This document shows positions 8,526 through 17,884 of a DNA stretch of 64,000 bases, one piece after another (positions within the stretch are counted from its first letter, which is position 1; each line of letters starts with the position of its first letter). This stretch comes from Thermoactinomyces sp. DSM 45892 (lineage in GTDB: Bacteria; Bacillota; Bacilli; Thermoactinomycetales; Thermoactinomycetaceae), in assembly GCF_900107305.1 (NCBI RefSeq), contig NZ_FNPL01000004.1, positions 62,001 to 126,000 of the forward strand, written 5' to 3'. The notes under the pieces are model-generated. The model saw only the letters and a list, made by a program, of their open reading frames with translations, was not told where the DNA came from and searched no databases. A program made the translations under genes and the position numbers.

Positions 8526-9860
8526 TTGAACGAATTATTTGCAGATCGTCTTCCGCCACAAAATATAGAAGCTGAACAAGCCGTTTTGGGGGCGATTATC
8601 CTCGAACCTTCTGTACTGATTTCGGTAAACGAACGGTTACGAACGGAGGATTTCTATCGTCCAGGACATCAGAAATTATTCCAAGTGATGAATGAAATTG
8701 CTGAAAAGGGAGAACCTGTTGATCTCGTGACTGTTACAGCAGATCTCTCTGATAAAAAAGTGTTAGATGAGATCGGAGGAGTCTCCTATCTAACAGAGCT
8801 GGCATCTGTTGTCCCCACAGCGGCAAACGTAGAATATTATGCTAAAATCGTGGAAGAAAAAGCCATTTTACGTCGTCTCATTCGTACAGCGACCCAAATC
8901 GCGATGTCCGGATATAGTGGTGGAGAAGAAGTTTCCAGTTTGATCGATACAGCAGAGAAAAAAATCCTGGAGATTTCTAAGCGAAATATGAGAGGTGGAT
9001 TCCTCCCGATTAAAGATGTGCTATTAGAGTCATTTGAGCAGATTGAACGTCTTCACTATAATAGTACCGGAATCCGCGGAATCCCCTCTGGATTCACCGA
9101 TTTAGATAGAATGACGTCAGGGTTTAATAAGTCTGATCTCATCATTGTTGCTGCACGTCCGGCGATGGGAAAAACGGCATTTGCATTAAATATCGCTCAA
9201 AACGTTGCCCTACGTGCAAATGAAACCGTTGCAATCTTTAACCTCGAGATGTCAGCGCCGCAAATGGTGATGCGGATGCTCTCGGCTGAAGGAAATATAG
9301 ATGCCCAAGCCTTCCGAACTGGAAATTTAAATGAGGAAGATTGGGAAAAACTAACTATGGCCATAAGCTCTTTATCCGAAGCAAAGGTCTTTATTGATGA
9401 TACTCCCGGTGTAACCGTACATGATATTCGTTCGAAACTACGTAGATTACAGGCAGAACATGGCTTAGGCATGGTGGTGATCGATTATCTTCAGTTGATC
9501 AATGGCCGAGGAAATGGTGAGAGTCGTCAACAAGAAATCTCGGAGATTTCCCGTTCGCTAAAGTTAATGGCTCGTGAATTTGACTGCCCGATTATCGCCC
9601 TATCCCAGTTATCACGTGCTGTAGAACAACGACAAGATAAACGGCCGATGTTGTCTGACCTACGTGAATCCGGTTCAATCGAGCAAGATGCCGATATCGT
9701 AGCATTTTTATATCGTGATGATTATTACAATGAGGATTCCGAGAAGAAGAACGTGGCGGAAGTCATCATAGGGAAACAAAGGAGCGGTCCTGTAGGGAAG
9801 GTGGAATTACTTTTCCTCAAAAACTATAACAAATTTCTTAGTCTAGAGATCAAAAGCTAG
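8526..9860 (+). CDS. dnaB: Replicative DNA helicase DnaB (DnaC of Bacillus)
   Basis: The hexameric replicative helicase, named DnaC in Bacillus, unwinds DNA at the fork. The N-terminal domain opens NELFADRLPPQNIEAEQAVLG, followed by a linker helix and the RecA-like core with Walker A AARPAMGKTAF (near 210), Walker B MVVIDYLQL and LSQLSRAVEQRQDKRP. I place the start at TTG 8526 (444 residues) because GGGAGG at 8511-8516 is 9 nt upstream and family proteins begin here. The longer frame from 8460 would start inside a hairpin. The position between rplI and purA is the Bacillus order. Confidence 0.95.
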   Translation: MNELFADRLPPQNIEAEQAVLGAIILEPSVLISVNERLRTEDFYRPGHQKLFQVMNEIAEKGEPVDLVTVTADLSDKKVLDEIGGVSYLTELASVVPTAANVEYYAKIVEEKAILRRLIRTATQIAMSGYSGGEEVSSLIDTAEKKILEISKRNMRGGFLPIKDVLLESFEQIERLHYNSTGIRGIPSGFTDLDRMTSGFNKSDLIIVAARPAMGKTAFALNIAQNVALRANETVAIFNLEMSAPQMVMRMLSAEGNIDAQAFRTGNLNEEDWEKLTMAISSLSEAKVFIDDTPGVTVHDIRSKLRRLQAEHGLGMVVIDYLQLINGRGNGESRQQEISEISRSLKLMAREFDCPIIALSQLSRAVEQRQDKRPMLSDLRESGSIEQDADIVAFLYRDDYYNEDSEKKNVAEVIIGKQRSGPVGKVELLFLKNYNKFLSLEIKS

Positions 9861-9911
9861 ATTAATAACGAATGAATATTTTATTTTGCAGTTTAATGTT
9901 CGGTTTTGATG

Positions 9912-9941
9912 TTGACATACTCTTTGAGTCACTGATACAAT
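9912..9941 (+). promoter_or_regulatory. SigA-type promoter of purA
   Basis: TTGACA (9912-9917) and TACAAT (9936-9941) are separated by 18 nt, about 70 nt before the purA start codon. No purine riboswitch fold was recognised in the short leader. Confidence 0.75.
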
Positions 9942-10010
9942 AATCTCGTTCAGATATGTACGGATTCGTTTTAACCCTTATTTGTCTTTAGTTGATCGGA
10001 GGAATGAAAA

Positions 10011-11297
10011 ATGTCAACAGCTGTTGTTGTAGGTACCCAGTGGGGAGATGAAGGAAAAGGAAAAATTACCGATTTTCTTGCTGAGAAAGCAGAAGCCGTT
10101 GCCCGTTACCAAGGTGGTAACAATGCAGGTCACACGATCGTGTTTGGCGGTGTAAAATACAAACTTCACATGATTCCCTCGGGAATTTTTTATCAAGATA
10201 AAATTTGTGTTCTAGGGAATGGGATGGTCATTCATCCAGAGGCGTTAATCACTGAGTTAGATTATCTTCTCGGATACGGAGTTGATTTATCCAACTTGCG
10301 TATCTCAGACCGTGCCCATCTCATTATGCCGTACCACTTGCGTCTGGATCGTCTAGAGGAGACAAGTAAAGGCAGCAGTAAGATCGGAACCACAGGCAAA
10401 GGAATCGGCCCTGCCTACATGGATAAAGCAGCGCGAGTAGGGATTCGAGTAGGAGATCTACTAAATCCAAGTCGTTTTGCTGAGAAGCTAAAACGCAACC
10501 TAGAAGAAAAGAATCGGATTCTCGAGAAACTATATGAGGTAGAACCATTTCACTTCGATGAAATTTATGATACGTACATGAAGGCTGCCGAGCGAATCAA
10601 GCCATTTATCACTGATACGTCTGTCGTACTAAACGAAGCAATTGACCAAGGGAAGCGGGTATTATTTGAAGGCGCACAAGGTGTGATGCTCGATATCGAC
10701 CAAGGCACCTATCCATTTGTAACATCTTCTAACCCAGTTGCCGGTGGAGTATGTATCGGTTCAGGAGTAGGACCTACGAAAATCAACCAAGTAGTAGGCG
10801 TGGCGAAAGCGTACACCACTCGTGTAGGGGATGGTCCATTCCCAACCGAACTTCACAATGAGATTGGGGATCAGATCCGCGAAGTAGGACGCGAATACGG
10901 TACCACTACAGGTCGCCCTCGCCGTGTAGGATGGTTTGATAGTGTTGTTGTACGTCATGCACGTCGTGTAAGCGGGATTACGGGATTATCCCTAAACTCC
11001 CTAGACGTCTTAACAGACCTCGACACCGTGAAGATCTGTGTCGCTTACAAACACAAGGGGGAACTGATGGAGAACTATCCAGCTGACCTCGATATCCTCG
11101 CCGACTGCGAACCAGTTTACGAAGAGTTACCAGGCTGGCACGAAGATATCACCCAAGTCAAAACGCTCCATGACCTCCCGCTAGCTACTCAACATTACGT
11201 TGAACGGATTACCCAGCTAACAGGGATTCCGCTCACCATCTTCTCCGTTGGCCCAGGTCGTGATCAAACGATTCAAGTTCGTCCAGTGTATGCATAA
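10011..11297 (+). CDS. purA: Adenylosuccinate synthetase
   Basis: PurA joins IMP and aspartate using GTP in the first committed step to AMP. The 428-residue protein has the P-loop-like WGDEGKGK at 11-18, NNAGHTI, the [11 protein letters not shown] loop and [18 protein letters not shown], with near-full family length. ATG 10011 follows CGGAGG. It has its own promoter and a strong terminator, so it is a single-gene unit. In Bacillus subtilis the wal operon follows; here the lanthipeptide island does. Confidence 0.96.
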   Translation: MSTAVVVGTQWGDEGKGKITDFLAEKAEAVARYQGGNNAGHTIVFGGVKYKLHMIPSGIFYQDKICVLGNGMVIHPEALITELDYLLGYGVDLSNLRISDRAHLIMPYHLRLDRLEETSKGSSKIGTTGKGIGPAYMDKAARVGIRVGDLLNPSRFAEKLKRNLEEKNRILEKLYEVEPFHFDEIYDTYMKAAERIKPFITDTSVVLNEAIDQGKRVLFEGAQGVMLDIDQGTYPFVTSSNPVAGGVCIGSGVGPTKINQVVGVAKAYTTRVGDGPFPTELHNEIGDQIREVGREYGTTTGRPRRVGWFDSVVVRHARRVSGITGLSLNSLDVLTDLDTVKICVAYKHKGELMENYPADLDILADCEPVYEELPGWHEDITQVKTLHDLPLATQHYVERITQLTGIPLTIFSVGPGRDQTIQVRPVYA

Positions 11298-11302
11298 GAT
11301 AG

Positions 11303-11350
11303 AAAAAAAAGGAAGCTGTGCCCTGTGTGGGTGCAGCTTCCTTTTTTTTC
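11303..11350 (+). terminator. Rho-independent terminator after purA
   Basis: GGAAGCTG pairs with CAGCTTCC around a GTG-rich loop. The stem is flanked by A8 on the left and T8 on the right, a textbook terminator that can work in both directions. Confidence 0.92.
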
Positions 11351-11514
11351 ATTCAATCTTTTTATCACAGCGCAGATGTGCATTTCTAATGAGATAAAAT
11401 ATGGAAATATCATATAAAAAGAACTATAATAGAAGAAGTTGAATTTATATTTAATTTAAAATAAAATATTTAATAAAAGAATTAAAGTTTTATTTCAGAT
11501 GGGGTGGGAAGATT

Positions 11515-12810
11515 ATGGTAGTAGGAGATCGAATCAGACAGCTACGTTTACATAAGCGTATGACACAGAGCGAACTTGTCGGGGGACTTACTTCGATTGC
11601 CTATCTAAGTCGTGTGGAAAATGGTAATACGAAGCCATCTCTGAAATTTATTTGCTCTATTGCTCCTAAGTTGGGGGTAAAGGTTGAAGATCTAATAGAA
11701 CAGCAGGGGGCTGCTGATGCAGAGCGGAGAATTGGAAGGATCTATTGCCAATTTCAAAAGGAAAAAAATATCACAGATGAAGATCTATCATTTCTACGAT
11801 TAAATGCCACGGATTTATATCCAACAAGTGTTCATTTGAAGGTATATACTATATTGATCTATTACTCCTCTAAGTTGAATATAGACTTGGAAGAAGCATA
11901 TCGGGTGTATGAGTTATCTAAAAGATTTATATCTGAGCAAGTAGAGTCAGGTTTAGAGGAAGAATTTTTTTACTACTATCGAGCGTGTGGGGCGATGTAC
12001 TTCAGAAAACAAAACTATATGAAGGCAAGTTACTATGATGGTCTGAGAGAGGAGCTTCTCGCTCATGTGACCGATCGTAGAGAGATAGCTAATTTCTATC
12101 TGGATATGAGTATAACGAAGCAAGAGATTCTAACTGACCAGACGGTTAGTCTTTTCTATGCGCAGAAAGCGTATGATCTGTTTCTGGAGATAAATGACCA
12201 AAAACAAATAGCTTCCGTATTAATTACAATGGGGATTCAATATCATATGAATCAGAAACTAGATAAATCGGTTGAATTCTTGACTAGGGCGAGGGAGACA
12301 ATTGATCCAGATAATAGTTATTTCTTAGGTATCATCGAATTTCATCTTGGGCGAGTCCAAGCTACCAAGGGAAATCCTGAAATAGCTATTGAGTATTATC
12401 TAAGAAGCTTACAGTATTTTGGAGATCTAGATGCTGCGAATAAGAGAATCTGTGTATACAGAGGGCTAGTAGAAGTTTATATAGAGATAAAAGAATGGGA
12501 TAAAGTAGAGTATTACTTGAATAAGGGATTAAGCACGGTTGATCCAGAGCGTTTTCCCTCTCTTTATATTGACTTAGTCTCTATACAAGCGGGTACTTAT
12601 CGATTTCGTCAGGACGAGGCACGATATGAGAAAGAGATGCAACGAATTATTAACTTGGGGATAGAGTGTCAGCAGTTCATCCCAGTTATGAAGTTAGCTA
12701 AGCAAATGGCTAGTTATTACTATGAAAAAAGAGCGTATAAGAAAGCTGCAAATTATTTTATGATGGCTATGGAGTATGAAGAGGAACTAACTTTAGAGAG
12801 GTGCTTTTAA
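11515..12810 (+). CDS. HTH-TPR transcriptional regulator (RRNPP-like)
   Basis: The 431-residue regulator has an N-terminal HTH_3 domain (about residues 5-60: IRQLRLHKRMTQSEL ... YLSRVENGNTKPS) and a C-terminal array of TPR-like helical repeats (about 95-425, with IASVLITMGIQYHMN and AIEYYLRSLQYF as repeat elements). This layout is that of peptide-sensing regulators such as NprR, PlcR and Rgg. No cognate signal-peptide gene was convincing nearby. It directly precedes the lanthipeptide synthetase on the same strand and shares the region's AT-rich composition, so control of that cluster is the best guess. Two paralogues occur at 37649 and 60776. Confidence 0.85.
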   Translation: MVVGDRIRQLRLHKRMTQSELVGGLTSIAYLSRVENGNTKPSLKFICSIAPKLGVKVEDLIEQQGAADAERRIGRIYCQFQKEKNITDEDLSFLRLNATDLYPTSVHLKVYTILIYYSSKLNIDLEEAYRVYELSKRFISEQVESGLEEEFFYYYRACGAMYFRKQNYMKASYYDGLREELLAHVTDRREIANFYLDMSITKQEILTDQTVSLFYAQKAYDLFLEINDQKQIASVLITMGIQYHMNQKLDKSVEFLTRARETIDPDNSYFLGIIEFHLGRVQATKGNPEIAIEYYLRSLQYFGDLDAANKRICVYRGLVEVYIEIKEWDKVEYYLNKGLSTVDPERFPSLYIDLVSIQAGTYRFRQDEARYEKEMQRIINLGIECQQFIPVMKLAKQMASYYYEKRAYKKAANYFMMAMEYEEELTLERCF

Positions 12811-13162
12811 GTTTTTAGGTTAAATATTTCTAAAATCATGGGGTGATTTTCTAAAAAAAAACGAAAAATTTACTTATTCCATTAAACTATAAATGTATAT
12901 TATTATTGAATCAGGAGATGAAACAAAAAATATTAGAATCAATATCTAAAAGTAAAGTTATGTTTCATTTCGATAGATAATAATACTTAAATTACACTAA
13001 AATAGTTAGTAAAATAAACCTTCTGAGAGTTTTGGAACCACGTTGCATACTCTATCACGAGTAGAAGAGGCATCACGCTATTTTGTTTGTATAATATTCT
13101 ATTTTATATGTATACATTATTTAATCTAAACATAAAAGAGATGTACGTAAGGAGAGAATTTC
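12811..13162 (+). promoter_or_regulatory. AT-rich upstream region of the lanthipeptide synthetase
   Basis: This 352-nt gap holds no supported gene. A TATAAT element at 13090-13095 could be the -10 box of the lanKC promoter, but no good -35 lies 16-18 nt upstream, which suits an activator-dependent promoter. A 20-codon frame at 12918 has no usable ribosome-site spacing and was not called. Confidence 0.4.
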
Positions 13163-15778
13163 ATGAAAGGTGATATGCTTTACCATAGTTATTTAAAAAG
13201 AGGATCTGAATATTATGGTCCGCATGATAAGGAAGAATCGATAAAAGAGTTTTTTATAGAAGATCTAAAAGAAGATGTAGTTGTCGTTAATGAGGAAGAA
13301 TCGATATGGAGGTACTATGAATTTAAGGATAGAACTTTGCCTGAACAAGGATGGAAAATACATATTAGTGCAACGATGAATGAGGCAGAGCAGGTTCTAG
13401 CAGCTGTTAGCAAAGTTCTAATAAAGCACAAGGTAGCATTTAAGCACATCAAAAATATAGAGACTCTCCTAGAAATGAATTCGAAAGGTGCTAATAGAGC
13501 GAGCTCTGGTAAGTTTATCGCGGTTTATCCAATGGACGATAATGAATTTGTGCATCTATTGGATGCTCTTCGAGAAGAAATTCAACCTTATGAAAAAGGT
13601 CCATATATATTGAATGATAAGTGTTGGAAGAATAGTAATGTTTACTATCGATATGGTGGGTTTAAAAGTATTTATAATGATAAGGGTGAATTATGTATCA
13701 GAGATACTAAGGGTGAATTGACAGTAGATGAGAGGAATCCTTATTATCAAGCTCCTGATTTTGTAAAAGAGTTCGATCATTACTTAGATTTATTAAACGA
13801 TAAACCGAATAACGAAGATCGAGAGAATAAGCTAGATTTATATAACATAGAAACATCTCTTCGTTTTACAAATAGTGGAGGAATATATCTTGCAGAAAGA
13901 AAGTCCGACAATAAAAAAGTAATTATAAAAGAAGCTCGGCCAAAAGCTGGACTCGATGGGAACTCTGTTGATGCAGTTGAGAGACAAATTATAGAACGGA
14001 ATGCGTTAAAGAAGCTTGCAAATGTAAAGGGGATTGTTAATGTATTAGACCACTTTAAGGTATGGGAGCATTATTTTCTGGTCGAAGAGTGTGTAGAGGG
14101 TATGGATTTACATTCTTGGATTGCGATAAACTATCCTTTTATGAAAAGTCAGTCTCTAGACGATTACAAGATAAAAATAAAGAAGGTCTTGTCTCAATTA
14201 GTTATTATTATGGAAGAAATGCTTGATAAGGATGTAGCAATGGGAGATTTACAACCTGCTAATATCATGATATCTGAAGATTTACAAGTAACATTAATTG
14301 ATTTTGAAACAGCAAAGCAAACAAATTCTCAAGAAAAACCGGGTATGGCGACTACAGGGTTTATAAATTCTCAAATTAAAACGAGTGGAGCGATGGACTG
14401 GTTTGCATTACAAAAAATTGTACGTTATTCCCTCCTGCCCGTTCTCACTTCTGAATGCTTAGATAAGTATATAAATGAAAACTATTATAAATGGATTAGA
14501 GTAAATTATGGGGATGATTTTTACGAGTTTGTTAAGAGTATGATTCAAAAATGTGAAGATCATCTAATTGATTTTGGAGAGGAAACACAAAGGCTGGATA
14601 GTGTTGTCAATAATTTTGTGATGAATAATGATATTTTGTCCATACTAGAGGGCCTTAGTGATGGGATTAAGGCGAATCTAACTGGTGATATAAGACTGAT
14701 AAATGGTGATATAAGACAGTACGAACATCATGATGGAAAGTTAAATGTTTTAAGTGGAGGATCTGGGGCAGCTATAGCACTTGCCCGGGTAGGAAGTACT
14801 AATGATGAGGTTCATCAATGGATTACGCAATATGTGCTAAAAAACATAGATACAGTAAAGAGTGCAGGGCTATTTACTGGTACAGCGGGTATTGCGGGGA
14901 TGTTATACGAAAATGGGTATAGAGAAGAGTCGTTAGACATTTTTTCTAAAATAGATAGTTCATTAAATGATTCAGATATCACATTAAGATCAGGTTTAGC
15001 AGGAATTGGTTTGGCGTTAGCAAGTTTCTATTTAGAATCACTAGACTCGAAGTATTTGGAGAAAGCAGAGTCGATAGCTGTAAAAATAGAGAATTTCTTG
15101 CAGGAAGACAACGAGATAACTGTCCAAGACTGGAAAGGTATCCCAATTGGTCTGATAGATGGTTGGTCGGGAGTATCAGTGTTTTACTCATCACTTTATG
15201 CCATTACCAAAAACAGAAAATACTATTTTAGAGCTGTTGAACTAGTAGCGAGAGACTTGAATAAAACTGTTACGGATAACAAATTGGGAGTGCTAAACAC
15301 AATAGATAACAGTCGTAGGCTATTACCTTACCTATCTGGAGGATCGATAGGAATAGGGGTTGCAATATGGTATCTAATACATGTTAGTGGAGAGGAAGTC
15401 TTTTACGAAGAGTTAAAGTTAATCACGAATCTATCTAAGATAAGAGCTACTGTTATAGGAGGACTATTCGATGGAGCAGGTAGCTTTTTGATAATACCTC
15501 CAATGATGGGGAAAGATCAAGCAACTTATTACTCTCAAACAGAAGATATAATTGAGTTGTTGAACCTATATCTAATTGATAAAAAGAATTATCTATCATT
15601 CCCTGGTCAATTTAGTTTTCGTTTATCGGACGATCTTTTCTCGGGTAGCTCGGGTATTGTGCTGGCCTTGAAAGGGATTCTAAATGAAAATCCATTATAT
15701 TGGCTCCCGATTATAAATATAGACAAATTTTATGAAGATACTCGATTTAATAGGGAGAAATTGGTAGTTATGGTGTAA
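13163..15778 (+). CDS. lanKC: Class III lanthipeptide synthetase LanKC
   Basis: This trifunctional enzyme phosphorylates Ser/Thr of the precursor, eliminates phosphate and cyclises the peptide. The 871 residues divide into a lyase domain (about 1-200), a Ser/Thr kinase-like domain (about 215-500) and a LanC-like cyclase (about 530-870). Kinase residues visible are Lys256 (VIIKEARP), the catalytic loop Asp362 (GDLQPANIM) and the metal-binding Asp380 (DFE). Cyclase glycine repeats such as LFTGTAGIAG, IDGWSGVS and LFSGSSGI are present, but the Cys-Cys-His zinc ligands of LanC and of class IV enzymes are missing, so this is class III. AAGGAGAG is 6 nt before the ATG. It is followed by two precursor genes 27 nt downstream. 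Confidence 0.93.
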   Translation: MKGDMLYHSYLKRGSEYYGPHDKEESIKEFFIEDLKEDVVVVNEEESIWRYYEFKDRTLPEQGWKIHISATMNEAEQVLAAVSKVLIKHKVAFKHIKNIETLLEMNSKGANRASSGKFIAVYPMDDNEFVHLLDALREEIQPYEKGPYILNDKCWKNSNVYYRYGGFKSIYNDKGELCIRDTKGELTVDERNPYYQAPDFVKEFDHYLDLLNDKPNNEDRENKLDLYNIETSLRFTNSGGIYLAERKSDNKKVIIKEARPKAGLDGNSVDAVERQIIERNALKKLANVKGIVNVLDHFKVWEHYFLVEECVEGMDLHSWIAINYPFMKSQSLDDYKIKIKKVLSQLVIIMEEMLDKDVAMGDLQPANIMISEDLQVTLIDFETAKQTNSQEKPGMATTGFINSQIKTSGAMDWFALQKIVRYSLLPVLTSECLDKYINENYYKWIRVNYGDDFYEFVKSMIQKCEDHLIDFGEETQRLDSVVNNFVMNNDILSILEGLSDGIKANLTGDIRLINGDIRQYEHHDGKLNVLSGGSGAAIALARVGSTNDEVHQWITQYVLKNIDTVKSAGLFTGTAGIAGMLYENGYREESLDIFSKIDSSLNDSDITLRSGLAGIGLALASFYLESLDSKYLEKAESIAVKIENFLQEDNEITVQDWKGIPIGLIDGWSGVSVFYSSLYAITKNRKYYFRAVELVARDLNKTVTDNKLGVLNTIDNSRRLLPYLSGGSIGIGVAIWYLIHVSGEEVFYEELKLITNLSKIRATVIGGLFDGAGSFLIIPPMMGKDQATYYSQTEDIIELLNLYLIDKKNYLSFPGQFSFRLSDDLFSGSSGIVLALKGILNENPLYWLPIINIDKFYEDTRFNREKLVVMV

Positions 15779-15805
15779 GTATACTAGTAGAAGGAGGTGA
15801 AAAAA

Positions 15806-15934
15806 ATGAACCAAGTATTGGACCTACAAAAGCTTTCGCAAGCAGAAAGCTTAGAACAACCTGAAATTGGATGGACTCCACTTACATGGACTGTGACAAC
15901 TGCATTATCAACAGTAAGCAATAATTGTAAGTAA
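15806..15934 (+). CDS. lanA1: Class III lanthipeptide precursor 1
   Basis: This 42-residue peptide has an AAGGAGG ribosome site 8 nt upstream of ATG 15806. The leader begins MNQVLDLQKLSQ, which contains the LxLQ-type motif recognised by class III synthetases. The core ends in STVSNNCK, matching the Ser-X2-Ser-X2-Cys pattern that forms labionin or lanthionine, and has six threonines (TPLTWTVTTALST) that could be dehydrated. The leader/core boundary is not visible from sequence; it probably lies around EQPEIGW. It sits directly after lanKC on the same strand. Confidence 0.9.
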   Translation: MNQVLDLQKLSQAESLEQPEIGWTPLTWTVTTALSTVSNNCK

Positions 15935-15975
15935 TAATTATTAGCAACTAAGATCTGGGATCAGGAGGTGAGAAA

Positions 15976-16104
15976 ATGAATCAAGTATTAGATCTACAAA
16001 AGCTTTCACAAGTCGAAAGTTTAAAGCAACCTGAAATTGGATGGACTCCACTTACATGGACTGTGACAACTGCATTATCAACAGTAAGCAACAATTGTAA
16101 GTAA
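15976..16104 (+). CDS. lanA2: Class III lanthipeptide precursor 2
   Basis: This second 42-residue precursor with its own AGGAGG site differs from precursor 1 only at leader positions 13 (Ala to Val) and 17 (Glu to Lys). From residue 18 onwards the two proteins are identical, so both should yield the same product. The DNA differs at synonymous sites as well (for example TTG-GAC versus TTA-GAT), so the copies are not brand new, and the identical core suggests purifying selection or gene conversion. Confidence 0.9.
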   Translation: MNQVLDLQKLSQVESLKQPEIGWTPLTWTVTTALSTVSNNCK

Positions 16105-16130
16105 TAATTATTAGCAACTAAGATCTGGGA

Positions 16131-16200
16131 AAAGATCAACCTAAAATTAGGTTGATCCACTAACAAGACTTGTGATAACTGCTTCATAAGCAGTTAACTA
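16131..16200 (+). pseudogene. Decayed third precursor copy
   Basis: After the trailing segment of copy 2, the sequence from CAACCTAAAATT onward aligns by eye with the core-coding DNA of the other copies (CAACCTGAAATT, then a GTGATAACTGC-like match to GTGACAACTGC). It lacks the ribosome site, start codon and most of the leader, and has in-frame stops. The remnant has been reshaped into two perfect hairpins, 16134-16157 (9-bp stem) and 16176-16196 (9-bp stem), which may now have a regulatory role. Confidence 0.5.
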
Positions 16201-16223
16201 ACAGCAGATAGAATGACCGAATT

Positions 16224-16261
16224 GTACCATTTAGTTGAAGCTCCTTCAAACTAAATGGTAC
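16224..16261 (+). terminator. Long hairpin between precursors and transporter genes
   Basis: GTACCATTTAGTTGAAG (16224-16240) pairs with the segment ending at 16261 through a stem of about 16 bp with one bulge and a 3-nt loop. The following sequence is only moderately T-rich (ATCTTTAAAT). It may be a leaky terminator or mRNA stabiliser that keeps precursor transcripts in excess over the transporter and peptidase genes. Confidence 0.55.
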
Positions 16262-16341
16262 ATCTTTAAATAAAGTTAGATGCTGGATTCAGGTTAAGAT
16301 CCTTTTTTCTATTTTCAGTAAGTGAGGGAAGTGTGAATGTA

Positions 16342-17193
16342 ATGATTTTAGAAGTAGAAAATCTGAGTAAAAGTTATTCAGGGAAAAAAAAGGTGTTAAA
16401 AAACGTCTCTTTCTCTATTCCACGTGGTACAATTGCCGGCTTTATTGGGGATAATGGAGCAGGAAAATCGACAACGATGGGGGCCATACTAGGAACACTA
16501 TCTAAAGATGGGGGATCAATCAAAGTTTTTGGAGAAGAGATGGGTCCCAAAAAGAGTCATCTGAAGGAAGATATCGGTGTCGTTTTTGATCAGGTGCACT
16601 TGCCTCATCAGTTGAACGTCAAGCAGCTAGGAAGTGTATTTCGTCTGCTCTATAAAAATTGGGATCAAAATATATTTGAATATTATACCAATTTTTTCTC
16701 CTTACCTATAGACAAGAAAATAGGTGATTTTTCTAGAGGGATGTCTATGAAGCTTTCTATGGCAGTCGCTTTATCGCATGATGCAAAATTACTTATCTTA
16801 GATGAGGCAACGGCGGGTCTTGATCTGTCAGGTAGGAATGACTTATTACAAGTGTTAAAGAATTTTGTGAAGAATGGACAACATAGTATTTTATTGTCTT
16901 CGCATATCACAAGTGATATTGAAGCGGTAGCTGATATCTTAATTTTTATTAAGTCAGGAAAAATTTTATTGCAAGTAAGTAAAGAGACCTTGATGTCGAG
17001 ATATGCAGTCCTACAATGTACAGATAAAGAATTTGAACAAATTGAAGCAAGTTTGGTTGTTGTATATCAAAGAAAGAGCGATCAAGTGGATGTTCTTGTA
17101 TGTGATCGAGATCAAGTGCCCCATTCAATTGTAAGAAAAAACTTTTCTATTGATGATGTGACACTTTTGTTAATGCGAGGAGAGCAACTATGA
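16342..17193 (+). CDS. ABC transporter ATP-binding protein
   Basis: This ABC ATPase has about 283 residues: Walker A GDNGAGKSTT, Q-loop VVFDQVH, a signature FSRGMSMKLS that departs from LSGGQ as in ABC-2 type exporters, Walker B LLILDEATAGLD and H-loop SSHITSD. It pairs with the overlapping membrane protein gene (ATGA overlap at 17190) and resembles drug or lantibiotic self-protection transporters. The start is uncertain: GTG 16333 is too close to GAGGGAA, so ATG 16342 is preferred. It lies inside the lanthipeptide island, so immunity or a second export route is inferred. Confidence 0.85.
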   Translation: MILEVENLSKSYSGKKKVLKNVSFSIPRGTIAGFIGDNGAGKSTTMGAILGTLSKDGGSIKVFGEEMGPKKSHLKEDIGVVFDQVHLPHQLNVKQLGSVFRLLYKNWDQNIFEYYTNFFSLPIDKKIGDFSRGMSMKLSMAVALSHDAKLLILDEATAGLDLSGRNDLLQVLKNFVKNGQHSILLSSHITSDIEAVADILIFIKSGKILLQVSKETLMSRYAVLQCTDKEFEQIEASLVVVYQRKSDQVDVLVCDRDQVPHSIVRKNFSIDDVTLLLMRGEQL

Positions 17194-17849
17194 AAGGATT
17201 ACTGTTAAATCAATATTATTCAAATGAGAAGAGCATTAAGCATTCGATAGTGTTAAGCCTTATTATTACGACTATTTTACTTTTGCTTCCATATGAACCG
17301 TCGCTACGTCTAGCTGGATTTCTTCCTTTCATTACCATTGTTTCCCCTATACTTGAGGGATTGAAATTTGAGGCAATGTCTGGATGGAACAAATTTTTGA
17401 TCACGTTACCATTGAACAGAAGCCGGGTGATACAAAGCTATTATCTTTTCTTCTCTATTTTACTATTTATAGGTTTTTGTGTGGCGACTGTATCATTTAT
17501 AGTAGCTAATTTTTTTTCTAAAGATATATTTACCGGCCTAGCGCTTACGGTTTTTTTAAAAGGTATTGGTATGACTCTTATTATGGGAGGTGTTACATTC
17601 CCGCTAACACATCATCTGGGGGTGGAAAAGGCAGAGAAAGTCATGATGATAAGTATGGTTACAGGGTTGGGAATGCTTATGATGAGTGGTTGGTTGTATG
17701 AGGAAACCATTGGTAGTGTGATGACGAATATGTTTCCTAGGATCCATGCCGACTTACCATTTTCGATTCTCTTCTTAGTCATTTCTCTCCTGACATTCAT
17801 TGCATCTTATATGGTTGCGATTAGGATTTATGAACAGAAAGAGTTTTGA
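17190..17849 (+). CDS. ABC-2 type membrane permease subunit
   Basis: The 219-residue protein has about six hydrophobic helices, beginning with SIVLSLIITTILLLLP and ending with FSILFLVISLLTFIASYMVA, and few conserved motifs, typical of ABC-2 permeases (YtrF or BcrB-like). Its start overlaps the ATPase stop, and the following exporter gene begins 35 nt later. The partner ATPase and location suggest self-immunity against the lanthipeptide. The substrate is inferred, not shown. Confidence 0.78.
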   Translation: MKGLLLNQYYSNEKSIKHSIVLSLIITTILLLLPYEPSLRLAGFLPFITIVSPILEGLKFEAMSGWNKFLITLPLNRSRVIQSYYLFFSILLFIGFCVATVSFIVANFFSKDIFTGLALTVFLKGIGMTLIMGGVTFPLTHHLGVEKAEKVMMISMVTGLGMLMMSGWLYEETIGSVMTNMFPRIHADLPFSILFLVISLLTFIASYMVAIRIYEQKEF

Positions 17850-17884
17850 TCTATAGTGATTGTAAAAGTGAGGGAGGTGCTAAA

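Larger units (their letters stand above)
15781..16130 (+). repeat. 170-bp tandem duplication carrying the two precursor genes
   Basis: Two head-to-tail copies with start codons exactly 170 bp apart (15806 and 15976) share ribosome site, coding region and the trailing segment ending in GATCTGGGA. They differ at a few mostly synonymous positions. Confidence 0.9.

Noticed and set aside
12918-12980. 20-codon frame MKQKILESISKSK after AGGAG
   Set aside because: The ribosome site touches the ATG with no spacing, and the peptide has no signal or conserved motif.
14979-15194. Antisense frame inside lanKC
   Set aside because: It is a shadow of a well-supported gene with no independent start signals.
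13163-15778. Class IV (LanL) synthetase
   Set aside because: The cyclase domain lacks the Cys-Cys-His zinc ligands required for that class.
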